Source: Podochytrium sp. JEL0797 (taxonomy: Eukaryota; Chytridiomycota; Chytridiomycetes; Chytridiales; Chytriomycetaceae). From it: a stretch of 64,000 bases of DNA. Shown here piece after piece: positions 1-9,900 of the stretch (position 1 is its first letter; the number at the start of each line of letters is the position of its first letter). Location: contig JADGJG010000021.1 of NCBI GenBank assembly GCA_027596195.1, forward strand, positions 1 to 64,000, written 5' to 3'. The notes under the pieces are model-generated. The model was not told the DNA's origin. It saw only the letters and a program-made list of their open reading frames with translations, and did not search any database. The position numbers and the translations under genes are program-made.

Positions 1-59
1 CCGGAGTTGCCGGTATCAAAAACCGGAGTGATAACCACTACACTATACAACCATGGTAT

Positions 60-262
60 AACTTTCGAAAGCTTGTAATATCAATCTACTATCAGAAATC
101 ATCGCCGCCTCTCTCAGATCTGATGTCTCCCTCACGCACCTAGAAAGCTCCGTCACCGTTGCCGTCACGGACCTCAGTGGGTTCAGAACCTCCTTCACGT
201 GCGACTATACCCATGGAGTCGTTCCTAAAATCGATGCAAATATCCGCGGGAAGAAGGTTTGA
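60..262 (+). other. Possible 3'-terminal exon of a gene cut by the window edge
   Basis: A frame stays open from about position 60 to a TGA at 260-262, with plausible protein-like composition (it ends ...VVPKIDANIRGKKV). It has no usable ATG and an in-frame stop just upstream, so it would have to be a last exon entered through a splice acceptor near 70-85. No family is recognised. It lies tail to tail with the GH16 gene that ends at 404. This is a weak call. Confidence 0.2.
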
Positions 263-403
263 TAACGCAAATGCGTGATTACAAGTGGAAAGCTTTGTGG
301 TCTTAAATCCTGACCAGGTGTTGTGTCCAGGTGGGATTCCGTTGGACGCGGCGGGGGTTTCTCTCGATTTAATTTATTCTTTTGAGAAAAAACTTTCGCG
401 GCA

Positions 404-1174
404 TCATGACAATTTATAAATGCGCGCATAGTCCACCAACATGGGAGTCCATTGTTTGGAGTCTGTGCACAAACTAGCAGCATCCGTTGGAACTTGAGGT
501 CCGAAATAATATCCTCCCACCGCGACATTCAAAACCAAAAACATTTTGTCCGTCGTCAGCGTCTGGGATGGAAGCATCGCGGTATAGTTAACACTTCCAA
601 TAAGAATGTCATCAACAGAGTACGAGACAGTATCGCTCGTCCAGTTCATGGCGTACACGTGAAACCCCGTTGTCATGTCAAACGGAAGTGTGGGTCGGTT
701 CGAATGCGTGAGAAGCGGGTTCGCAGGGTCTTTGTTGTAAAGATGAACGCTTCCTTCCGGCCTGTTGGGGTCATACCCCGCCATTTCAAGTACATCCAAT
801 TCATTCGTGGTGTCATTCTGAGACCACAACCAGATCGCAGGCCACATCCAGTTCCCAAACGGCATCTTCGCAGACACCTCGAGTCGGCCTTGGGTCATGG
901 TGACTTTGTTGTAGGTTTGGATTCTTCCTGAATAAATGTTTCCGTTTTGACAGGTCGGCGTGATCGCGAGTTGACCGTTTTGAACCGTCACGCTGGGCGC
1001 GTTGTTGATCTCGGATTCGGTCGCGTGCGGGCCGAGGTAGTAGGACCAGTTGGTCATGTTGAGGGAGGTTCCGGAAAACTCGTCGGACCAGGTGAGTTGA
1101 TATTTTGGAGTTGGCGGGCGCTTGCTGGCGGTGGCGGCTGCGATCGCAAAGAAGATGATCCAAAACGCGTTCAT
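404..1174 (-). CDS. Secreted GH16 family beta-glucanase with intact catalytic motif
   Basis: Single-exon 256-residue glycoside hydrolase family 16 protein. The start at 1174 is chosen because the N-terminus then matches the three GH16 paralogs at 32.7-36.7 kb (hydrophobic leader, then YQLTWSDEFSGTSLN); an in-frame ATG at 1186 is possible. The leader MNAFWIIFFAIAAATAS looks like a signal peptide. The WPAIWLWSQ core precedes the catalytic motif ELDVLE, that is E-x-D-x-x-E, with nucleophile and acid/base Glu both present (last Glu codon at 785-787). Family knowledge: GH16 enzymes with this beta-bulge motif cleave beta-1,3 or mixed-linkage glucans. Unlike its paralogs it stops right after the final strand (DYARIYKLS) and has no C-terminal hydrophobic/GPI-like tail, so it is predicted to be released outside the cell. 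Substrate is inferred. Confidence 0.88.
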   Translation of the reverse strand: MNAFWIIFFAIAAATASKRPPTPKYQLTWSDEFSGTSLNMTNWSYYLGPHATESEINNAPSVTVQNGQLAITPTCQNGNIYSGRIQTYNKVTMTQGRLEVSAKMPFGNWMWPAIWLWSQNDTTNELDVLEMAGYDPNRPEGSVHLYNKDPANPLLTHSNRPTLPFDMTTGFHVYAMNWTSDTVSYSVDDILIGSVNYTAMLPSQTLTTDKMFLVLNVAVGGYYFGPQVPTDAASLCTDSKQWTPMLVDYARIYKLS

Positions 1175-1341
1175 ATTTTCGATCACTGTGGGGATGAATG
1201 CGGATTAGATCGTGGTGGCTCGTAACGGGAAAACGGGTCAGACCGAAGGGGGGCCGACAATTCTAGGTTTAAGAAAAACAAACCGAAAATTTATTGTGTA
1301 AAAATATAGTTGATTAAAATCGTAAATAAAATGATTGAGCT

Positions 1342-2586
1342 TTAAAAAGTAGTGGATTGCTCCAACGCGACATTCACAGTCGATCCGTTTGGCAACGTGG
1401 CGGGATTCGCAGAAAATTGAAGAGCAACACCATTCAAAGACCCGTCTCCGGTGCACGCCACATCCAACACCATCTGAGCGCCCACACTCGGTTGATCGTC
1501 CTCCTCGTTGAAAGAGAAGCCCGTTCCGCTGACAGTTGGTTTCATCACGTACGCTTGCATGCTGGAAATCTTGGCAGGTGTTCCGTTCACACTGAATGCT
1601 CCAACGTAAGACGCGAGACCATCTTCCGTTGCGGGTGGCGGGGTGATGGTCATGTCGTAGCTGAAGGCGAGTTTCCCACCCGCGCAGAAAGCGCCGCTGA
1701 GCTGGCTCTTGAGGGAACGCGCAACGCTGCTTCCAGCGGGAGTAGCAGGAGCAGCGACAACTGGTGTGGCTGGGGCTGCAGGAGTGGCTGGGGTTCCAGG
1801 AACGAGGGGGGCAGAGCCGGGTGCAGCGGTTGCCGCGCCACCAACACCACCGGGGATGCAGATGGCATCCGCCGCTTCCAAACCTTGGCATTGTTCTGGG
1901 AGAGTGGCGGCCATCAAGGCATCAAGAGAGATCCCGTATTTGGCAGCGATGGCGGTACAAGTTGCATCGGTCATTACAAGATCCACGTGTCCAGAGCAAG
2001 CGCTCGTCGCAAGATACGCGGCCGTGTTGACAGCATCCGCCAAAATAGTAGGCCCCACATCGGCCGCGGCTCCTGGGACGATGCAAACGGCTTGTCCAAC
2101 TTGAAGTTTGTTTTGGTTCTCACCGCCGCAAACGTCTTGGTTCAGAACGACGAGATCGCCCACAGTGGCACCGTGATTCGAGGCGATAGTGTCGCACAAA
2201 TCACCATCTTGGACAGCGTAACTTGTGCCTGCACAAGTTGAGGAAGCAGTTGATGGGTTGCCAACGGGCGCGGTGGCAACTGGAACAACTGGTTCGATGA
2301 TAGGCGCAGGGGTAGCTGGAGCGGGGGTCTGACCATTGCCAGCAACGAGCCCAGTACCAGCAACGCAGTATGGGTTTCCACCAATGATGGAACACGCGTT
2401 GTTTGGGGTGTCATCACAGTTGTCCAGCAACTGGAAAGACCCGCCAATGCATTGCAAAATGGCAGCGGTGCCATCATTCTTTGGAGAGAGCCCGCAGTCG
2501 TAAGAAGATCCGGCACAGGCGTCGCCAATAGCGGAGGCAGACGAGAGGGACGCAATTGCGGAGATAAAGAAGACGAGGGAGAGCAT
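1342..2586 (-). CDS. Secreted protein with Cys-rich module and two LysM-like domains
   Basis: Single-exon protein of 414 residues. The start at 2586 gives a clear signal peptide (MLSLVFFISAIASLSSASA); an in-frame ATG at 2640 would add 18 non-hydrophobic residues. Order: a six-Cys module at about residues 20-75 (C-x6-C-x14-C-x10-C-x7-C-x8-C); a Pro/Ala/Thr linker; a LysM-like domain (SYAVQDGDLCDTIASNHGAT, ending VGQAVCIVPG); a second more divergent LysM-like repeat (TCTAIAAKYGISLDALMAAT); a long Pro/Ala linker; and a C-terminal domain of about 120 residues I do not recognise. LysM domains bind GlcNAc polymers, so a chitin-binding wall or host-interaction role is inferred. It is divergently transcribed from the gene at 2895, which carries two copies of the same Cys module. 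Confidence 0.85.
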   Translation of the reverse strand: MLSLVFFISAIASLSSASAIGDACAGSSYDCGLSPKNDGTAAILQCIGGSFQLLDNCDDTPNNACSIIGGNPYCVAGTGLVAGNGQTPAPATPAPIIEPVVPVATAPVGNPSTASSTCAGTSYAVQDGDLCDTIASNHGATVGDLVVLNQDVCGGENQNKLQVGQAVCIVPGAAADVGPTILADAVNTAAYLATSACSGHVDLVMTDATCTAIAAKYGISLDALMAATLPEQCQGLEAADAICIPGGVGGAATAAPGSAPLVPGTPATPAAPATPVVAAPATPAGSSVARSLKSQLSGAFCAGGKLAFSYDMTITPPPATEDGLASYVGAFSVNGTPAKISSMQAYVMKPTVSGTGFSFNEEDDQPSVGAQMVLDVACTGDGSLNGVALQFSANPATLPNGSTVNVALEQSTTF

Positions 2587-2894
2587 GTTTTGGAAGAGAT
2601 ATTGCCTTTTTTGAGATTTCAAGCTCCCTCTTATACCCAATATATGTGTGGCAACTTTGATGATACTGTCAGAAGTAAAATCTCATTGAGAATCCATTAT
2701 TCGCAAATGCGCACGCGCTGTCCGAAAGAAAATCCCATTCGGACTCACAAAATTTCATCCTTGCCTGTGATGTATCAGGTTTCGGTCCTGATCAACAAGT
2801 TCATTATTACGTTGAAACTACATTTTTCAGAATCGCATCTTATAAAATGAGATGAGTGCGTCTCGTTGATTTCCAAACCAGAAAATCCACCCTA
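2587..2894. promoter_or_regulatory. Shared divergent promoter with TATA-like element for each gene
   Basis: Only 308 bp separate the start codons of two divergent secreted-protein genes. A TATAAAA lies at 2841-2847, about 50 bp upstream of the plus-strand start. On the minus strand a GGGTATAAGAG-type element around 2626-2637 lies about 45 bp upstream of the other start. Both positions are as expected for core promoters; use is inferred. Confidence 0.45.
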
Positions 2895-3443
2895 ATGTTT
2901 TCTATCACCCTCTCCACTCTCACCGTCTTTGCTACTCTCGCGTCTGCTCAAACCGCAATTGGCTCTGCATGTGCCCAAGAAGGCGCTATGGCATGCGCTC
3001 TTTCCGCAAAGATTGCTGGCGCCGGCGCCATCGTGATTTGCTCCGGTGGCACGAACGTTCTCGTGGATGACTGCGATCGTACTCCTAGCAACGCGTGTAC
3101 TTTGATTGGTGGCATTCCCTTTTGCGTGGATGGAAAAGGCATCCTCGGTGCCGCTGGGGGTGCCGCTGCCCAAGCTCCAGCTGCCGCGAATGCTCCAGCT
3201 GCCGCAAAAGCGAAAGCTGCTCCTGTCAAAGCTCAAGCCGCTGCTGGTGCAGCTCCAGCGGATGGCAAAGCTCAAATTGGGGCCGCGTGCACTCCGGGCC
3301 AGTACGCATGCGGGCCACACGATGCTGCAGCGAATCAAGACACCATTGTCATTTGCCAAGGCGGAGCATTCGTTAAGCTGGACAATTGCGACGAAAACAC
3401 GTTCACATGCAAATTGATTGGCATCGTGCCCTTCTGTGTTTAA
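2895..3443 (+). CDS. Small secreted protein with two six-Cys modules
   Basis: Single-exon 182-residue protein. The ATG at 2895 is chosen over one at 2856 because it starts a clean signal peptide (MFSITLSTLTVFATLASA). The mature protein has two copies of a Cys module, C-x6/7-C-x14-C-x10-C-x6/7-C-x8-C, separated by an Ala/Lys/Pro linker (AAQAPAAANAPAAAKAKA). Each module has an I-V-I-C-x-G-G core and ends in I-P-F-C or V-P-F-C. The same module opens the LysM protein encoded divergently at 1342-2586, so the two probably arose by module shuffling and may be co-expressed. A carbohydrate (chitin) binding role is inferred from that association; I cannot assign a named family with confidence. Confidence 0.8.
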   Translation: MFSITLSTLTVFATLASAQTAIGSACAQEGAMACALSAKIAGAGAIVICSGGTNVLVDDCDRTPSNACTLIGGIPFCVDGKGILGAAGGAAAQAPAAANAPAAAKAKAAPVKAQAAAGAAPADGKAQIGAACTPGQYACGPHDAAANQDTIVICQGGAFVKLDNCDENTFTCKLIGIVPFCV

Positions 3444-3582
3444 TTTCTTTTTTATTCTTTTTAACGATCATTTTATATTTTTAATATATCATTCGATATA
3501 CCTTTTCTTCTTTTGATGCTTCAGCACGCGTTCCCTTTCCGCGCTACGCAACTTCGAAACTTCGAAAAAAAACAAAAAAAAC

Positions 3583-4467
3583 ATGTTTTCACTCATTACA
3601 CTCGAGGACACAGTGCGAGTTCTCCCTGCCGACCAGCGCAAGGGCCTACCCACGGCTGTGATTGACGAGCTCAACAAGAAGTACGCCAACAGAGTAAGTC
3701 GTGCCCAGGTTCGGCAGGACATGTTGGTTTGACGCCCACGCTTTCCAGGTCAAACCGAAGGTCGGGCTCTGCATTCGAGTCATGGACGTTCTCGAGATTG
3801 GCGACGGCATCGTCCACGCCTGTTTGGATGGCAGCGGAATGTTCCGATGCACATTCCGTCTGGTCATCTTCAAGCCTTTCGTGGGCGAAATCCTGACGGG
3901 GAAGGTTGTGAACATGACGCCAGAGGGTCTCAGAGGTGTGAGATTTGAAGCTCAGTTAGTGGAAGCTGCGTGTTCTGACTCCACCATCTCGTTCCACAGT
4001 CTCGCTCGAGTTCTTTGACGACATTCTGATTCCCGAATATCTCCTGAAACCCAACTCTGAATTCAACAAGGCGGCTGCACAGTGGGTGTGGAAATACGTG
4101 GACGAAGAGAGTGGAGATACGCAGAATATGGATGTGAGTTTCGCGGGATCTCTGATGTTCGCGTCTTGAGCTAGTCAAAACAGATTGAACGCGACGAGCT
4201 CGTCAGATTCCGGGTCGAAGCTGAACACTTTAACGATGTGCGGCCACAAGCCGTGCCTGCGAATCAAGTCGATCCAAAAGTGACTGCAAGCGCCAACTTG
4301 TCGCCTACGCTCGGTCCCACTGGTGCGAATCCGAAGGGGAGGGATTTGCGCACGTCGGCTTATTGGCTGGAGGTATTTGACCGCATTATCATTTATTGTT
4401 TATTTATCTTTCTTGACAGTGCTCCATTATGGATGACGGGCTCGGATTGCTCTCGTGGTGGTCATGA
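3583..4467 (+). CDS. RPC25: RNA polymerase III subunit RPC25 (Rpc8/POLR3H)
   Basis: Five exons: 3583-3693, 3749-3935, 4000-4133, 4184-4372, 4420-4467; 222 residues. The protein begins MFSLITLEDTVRVLPADQ and continues to ELNKKYANR, followed by VGLCIRVMDV, FRCTFRLVIFKPFVGEIL, the junction PEGLRVSLEFFDDILIP, and it ends LGLLSWWS. These are the hallmarks of the Rpb7-like stalk subunit of Pol III, with an N-terminal tip domain and a C-terminal OB fold. It works with Rpc17 in initiation on tRNA and 5S genes. The third exon is fixed by frame and by the conserved PEG-x-x-VSL match to family members. The gene ends 15 bp before the stop codon of the convergent lipase gene, so the 3' UTRs very likely overlap. 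Confidence 0.92.
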
Positions 4468-4482
4468 ACAAAATAAACCACA

Positions 4483-7082
4483 TCACGCATCTTCATTCTT
4501 CTTCAACCACTCTAATGCACCCCTCAAACTCTTGATGTATTGCCAGGGCATGTGATGGTTGAGCAAGTGCCGCCTGGGAGCTAGATACGCGAGGTTCTCT
4601 CGTCCTCCCACCTCCATCACATAATGTGGAATTTCCGGTTTTTCGGTAACGGGTAGCGGGACAGTTTCCGTGGCTTCCCTGAAGAGACCCGCGCGCTCGA
4701 TGCCTTTCCGCGTTTGGTGGCGTCGAGGAATCTTTCGGATTGTTTTGTACAAGAAGTGGATTCGTCCGGGAAGCATTCCGACTTTGTCGTCGTATCGCAG
4801 CATGATTTCGTCTCGTTTCGTTTGGAGAAGTTTGAACGCTTCGTCTTCAGAGAGTGATTTGTCATCCATAATCTCGGAGGCCTCCAACATCAGATCTCTG
4901 CAAATGCCAATCAGAAAGGTGCCATTAGAAAATCCGAGAATAACACATACTTGAATGCCAATATTGTTCCAACAGAAAGTCTCGGCACTGTGTCGTTTTC
5001 GAGAACATCTAATAATCGAAACAAGAAAATGAGACAAAATTCTGAATACTCGGGCGCGTTTTTACAACTCACAGTTATCCACCAAATCCCCACATTTCTC
5101 TGCCAGTGGTCGCGTCGCAACTCCCGGGGTCGCGAAACAATGACCGTGAATAATGAAATCAGGTCCACCGGCCGCAACAAAGAGTTCACGTTTCTCCTCC
5201 AACAACAGCGTCACTAACGCGCTGGTCCCAGCACCGAGCGAATGTCCTGTACAATACACCGCCTTCACACCCAATTCTTTCACCCATGCCAGCAGCTGTT
5301 CCAAATGCGTGTCAACAATCAACTGCGCCGCGCGGAGCATTCCCTTATGAACCGAGCCGTTTTGGAACGGGAAGTAGTCTGCGTTGATATCGGTCATCAT
5401 TTGCGAAGCCGACATTGTGCCTTGAACGCTGATGACGATTCCGTTGACCTTTTTTGTTCATCAGTGAACGTTCTGATTTACTTTTAGAATGAACTGACCT
5501 TGGTGTCGTGCGCGATGTAGTATCTAGATGTACTGATTGTTCGTTTTGTGTAGTCCCAAAACAGCATGTTCTCGGGTTGAAGTCCAAGATACTCGACAGC
5601 CGTCTTTTCGTCTGCCTTCAATCGAAGCGCGTCTAATGAAACGTAAATTTAGCAAGAGCGAAATAAAACCACTTCACTCCACCCCTCCCTCCCAATCAAC
5701 CAACACACCTTTAACAGACAGAGATCCGTTCGAAAACGCCGAGAAAAACACCCCATAAACAACCAAACTGTGGTCCATGAAACGCGTCGCGAGTTCCAAC
5801 ACCTTCTCGTCCTTCTCAAACTTTCCCGTACGCGGAATCGGCAACCCATTCTCAAATTTGTACAGGTAATTGAGCACCTTCACAATCCGCGGCAACGGCA
5901 AGCCAAAGTTGTTTTGAAGCAACATGCGCGACAGGTCTTTGACCTCCGATATATTCAGATGCGTGTCCTCGTTCAAAATGCGGGGTTTGTGAATCCGGAA
6001 TGATTTGCGCGGCTCTTCGGTGGACGAGAGCCGCGGCGAAGAAGACTCTGGAGTGTTGACGCGATCGGGTGTTTCAGTTGCTGCACCCTTGCTTTTCCGC
6101 AAAGTGGGGAAAGATGCTGCACTACGAATTGAGTTCATGAGAGATATACGCTTGCGCAGAGTAGGGGCTTCTTTTGCAGCAGTTGAATCCTCTTCGATTT
6201 CGGTCAAACCAGGTTCTCGAGGAATCAACGGTCGATTCGGCGAAATGACGCTGTTGAAAGCTTGGTGGTACGAAGCTGGTTGAATGAATCGAGCACGCGT
6301 TGCCGAAGACGGCTGCACAACGAAATCAGTCTCCGCAGACATCCGTTCAGGGGACTCCGAGCGCAGAGTGATCTTTGCTGGTGATCCAGATCGAGAGACC
6401 GTCAGAGGAGGGACAGGTGGTGGCGTACAGGGTTCATCCATGTCACTCTCCGCGTCTGAATTCGTAGTCGAAGGTGCCGTTGAGGCTCCACTCATTGCGC
6501 GTTGTAGGAAAAGGTGGAGGTCGGGAGAGTTTTCTGGTTGTTCGTCTGGAAGCATCAGAGGTGTGAACGAAATCGCAAGAGTGACAGTGGCAGTCGGACT
6601 CGTAGCTTCCGAGTCCTTCTTGCGTTTCTGGTCAAAGAGGTCCACCGAGAGGACGTATGAACCCCAATGCCAATCCGTCATGGTTTCAAAGTTTGTCTTT
6701 CCGCTCCCAAGGTGTTTGCGAGTGAGCTTCACGCTTCCGTTGTACAGATCGACCTGTTGGTTGCACGCGATTTGTCAGCGATTCCAATTTGGTGGGGTGC
6801 AATCACCTTGAGCGAATCAAACAGCTGCGAATGGAACGTCATAACAAAGTCGACCGGATCCCCAGGCAGAGACGAAAGGTCAACAGAAGCTTTGACTGAG
6901 CGCATCTTCAGCTTGAGATTCAGTTTCGGAAACGAGTCCCGCGCAGCAAAGTGCGTCACGACAGATTTGACTTCGACCGTCATTTTCGAAGGCCGGGCAG
7001 GATCGAAGATCTGTTGAGAATGAGGAAGGTTGGCCTCAAGTTGGCAAACGAGCAGGGTGCGAACCGGCAATGGTGAGGCCAT
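4483..7082 (-). CDS. Class 3 lipase, sn-1-specific diacylglycerol lipase-like
   Basis: Six exons on the minus strand: 7082-6807, 6753-5709, 5632-5499, 5448-5073, 5008-4951, 4897-4483; 767 residues, all phases consistent. The N-terminal 200 residues look like a C2/beta-sandwich region (MASPLPVRTLLVCQLEANLP; WHWGSYVLSVDLFDQ). A low-complexity Ser/Pro-rich region follows. The catalytic alpha/beta-hydrolase part contains LGLQPENMLFWDYT, VNGIVISVQGT and the nucleophile elbow GHSLGAG with Ser555. Asp616 (LENDTVPRLS) and His744 or His745 (LLNHHMPWQYI) fit the acid and base of the triad. The order matches diacylglycerol lipases alpha/beta without their N-terminal membrane segments. Predicted role: hydrolysis of diacylglycerol or other lipids at membranes. 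Substrate is inferred. Confidence 0.85.
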
Positions 7083-7235
7083 GTGCGGCAGACGAGTGAT
7101 TCAGCGAGATTCTCAAGATTTTTTTCGAGATTTCGCATTATTGACTTTACAACGAGTCGCGTCCCGCCGACCCACCTACCCGTCAGAGCCAGATCTTTTA
7201 TGATATTATTTAAAACTGAAATATGTTTATTGTTT

Positions 7236-8317
7236 TCAAGCTCTCGTTGTCGTTGCGAACCATTTGAAATAGATTACGATCAAAATCAGCAGCATGAGAG
7301 CGCCAATAATTCCATAAGTGAGCCACTTGTTTGCCATCATTCTGTTGGTTCGAAATTGGGGTTTTCGAATCAGTTCAAGCGAACGACACGCCAGCATTCG
7401 CCATGCGGTACTTACGTGTCATGCATTCCTCTCAGCACTCCCTGACTCTTAGTAATAAAAGAATCCGCAACAGTCAGCTGGGAGAATGTTGTTTGATTAG
7501 CTTCAAATTGCTGTGTTGCAGTCACAGATAGAAAATTAACAAACCCGGTCCTTTGTCCTCAAAATCTGCTCTCTCTGCTGATTCAAGTTGCCCAGTGTCT
7601 CAATCCCAATTGTTTCTATAATAAATGTAGTTATTATCAAAAGATTCTACGACGTGTCGCTTGTCCTCACCAGTGTCCATTGCCATTCTCTTGGCCTCCT
7701 CGAGCTTTCTCGAACCTTCCTGCAATCTTTCTGTCCCTTGCATCATTTTGGATCTCTGTTCGTTTCCTCTGTTATCCATATCGACCAAATGAGCTCCTGA
7801 GTTGCTCGTTCCAAGAAGCTGGTCACGATCCGAGACATTGAGTTTGCTCTGGGCAAAAATTCTCAGCGTATCATTGAGAAGTATGAGAACTCGTTCCTCA
7901 CCAAATCTTTTTTGGCTTTCTTGATGTCGTCTTTGAAAGATTTCACACGCGGGGCCAGCTTTCCCTTTATGGGTGCAGCCAGGGACGCGAGTTCCATTTC
8001 CATTTGACTAATCTACGATCCGAGTTTGGCGGCTTCAGTGCTTTTGTCCCAATAGAATTGACTCGATCGAGTTTCGACTGTAACTTACGATTTCATCCGC
8101 CTCTTCCAACTCCCTTGTGGCTTGGTTAATCAAACGCTTTTTCTGCTCTGTAAGGTAATTACGCGTTGATGTTTGACGGATTTAATGAAGCGTGATGAAA
8201 CGACAAACCTGGCGTCGCCGCCGACGGAATATCAGCCGTCAGTTTCGAAGTAACAGCCTCATGGAGAGTTGCATACTCTTTCTCGTAGGTTTGAAACACT
8301 TCGCTTCCGTCCGCCAT
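7236..8317 (-). CDS. VTI1: v-SNARE Vti1 (Qb-SNARE)
   Basis: Seven short exons on the minus strand: 8317-8209, 8147-8089, 8012-7902, 7848-7671, 7615-7545, 7477-7416, 7341-7236; 231 residues. The N-terminal helical domain runs from MADGSEVFQTYEKEYATLHE to DEIISQMEMELASLAAPIKG. The SNARE motif (MMQGTERLQEGSRKLEEAKR, then ETIGIETLGNLNQQREQILR) carries a Gln at the zero layer (LNQQREQ). A single C-terminal membrane anchor, LTYGIIGALMLLILIVIYF, ends the protein. Vti1 acts in Golgi-to-endosome/vacuole fusion with several Qa partners. The third exon start was chosen at the ATCGTAG acceptor because the alternative at 8007 breaks the conserved EIISQMEME reading. Most of the gene lies in pieces too small to be seen as long ORFs. 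Confidence 0.9.
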
Positions 8318-8481
8318 GATGGGATTTGCAGAACACGGTGATCGACGTTTGTTTTTGACAGATTTTGGAGAAGCAAGAAATGTACGCGATCACTGTCTGA
8401 TCAAAAAGATCTATTCAATATGCAGTTCATCCACATCAGTGAGTTTGTGAGTGTTGCGCTCGTTTTTTGTTTTTCGAAAAC

Positions 8482-9674
8482 ATGCCCGTCCCAAACCGCC
8501 TGACTTTGATCGTCACATGCTCTGCGCTCCCGTCGCACCCATCACCCGTCGTTCTCCAATCTGTGATTTCCTCCATGTGTGAATTCGTGCCTTCTCTGTT
8601 GCGCTGCCACTTGATTCTCGTCTGCGATGGACTCAAAGTCGTCCCCGAGCAAAAGGAAGCCATCAAGCTCGGAAACATCACATTGACGCAGAAGGAGAAC
8701 TACGAACTTTTTGTTGAACGTACTGCAGACTTTCTGACGTCAAATTGGGGCCGGCAAGACTGCGAGTGGGTTGCCAATACGTGGCCAGAATGCGACTCAA
8801 TCGGCAACCACACCGAGCGCACCACAACCGTCACTCATACTCCCATTACGATTCCACCCATATCGAAAACGATCAGCAATACCTTGACCTGCTCCCAAAC
8901 TCAAATTATTGCGGACGGACCTGCGAACCCGATATTCACCTGTCTGAAGATTTCGGGCCAACGATTGGGACAAGCGCTTGCCGTGCGGGAAGCAATGAAA
9001 CATGTCACAACAGAATATGTATTCGCGATGCAGCACGATTGGAGATTCAATGAGTCCTTGGATATTTCGTATGTGCGATGCAACGGAATGGACTCTCATC
9101 AATTAACACTTGAATCCAGCGCATTCTTGGACATGATGGAGCGTCAAAATGATATGAACTATCTTGGATTCATTTCACGAAGATCGCAAGAATACGCGTC
9201 GATTGTTCATGGACGCGGATTCCCGCCCGCCATCGCCGAATCACCGGTGTATCCGAATATCCCGCTTTGTCGATCTTATTTCTGGTTTGACAAGGTAAGA
9301 CGTGTACTTTTTGCTTTCGCATGAATCTCACCCTTGTTTCCTGTCGCCAGAATCATCTGGCAAAAACGAAGTTCTATCGTGATCAAGTTTATTCTGGGAA
9401 ATGGCGATTCAAACGAGGCGATTTTATTGAAGACACGATGGGCCATCAGATGATGGATCAAATCAAGGAGGGTGGAATTGACGCGTGGAAGCGATGGGGG
9501 ACTTATTTATATTACCCGTGCGTTGTCCCTTTCTTCTCTTTCTCATTTAACCAAGCTATAAATCACAGGAATGAAGGAAAGACAAACTCATTGGTCCATG
9601 TGAATGGGCGACAGTTCATGTCGGACGCCGATCGCCAGGAATTGGAACAGTTGGGGCGGTCAAATAAAGGTTAA
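8482..9674 (+). CDS. Glycosyltransferase-like protein of unknown specificity
   Basis: Exons 8482-9294, 9351-9517, 9569-9674. The start at 8482 (MPVPNRLTLIVTCSALPS) is preferred to an in-frame ATG at 8467 because it leads straight into the first beta strand. The start and order resemble a GT-A-type fold: a strand with TLIVTCS, LRCHLILVCDG, and AMQHDW near residue 190, a motif seen in family 2-like glycosyltransferases in place of DxD. A possible 51-nt in-frame intron lies at 9069-9119 (GTATGT...CAG with a TTAAC branch site); removing it gives DISAFLDMM and a 344-residue protein instead of 361. No signal peptide or TM segment is evident. The family assignment is a weak inference from the fold-like pattern; no reaction is proposed. 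Confidence 0.5.
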
Positions 9675-9900
9675 AATTGAATCTTTCATCGTCAAAGGGA
9701 AACAGGCCCCGAATCTTGCCGTCGAAGTGCTCGTACATGCAGTATCGTCAGAGTGGAACATGTTCAGGTGAGTAGCCGAGCAAGATCAAAATGGTGGACC
9801 CGCAGAATCACGGCAGACCATTAAATCAACCTAAATCAAATTATACGGACATTTGATCTTCTTTTCTCCCCACCCCATGCATGCAAGAAAAGAAAAAAAA

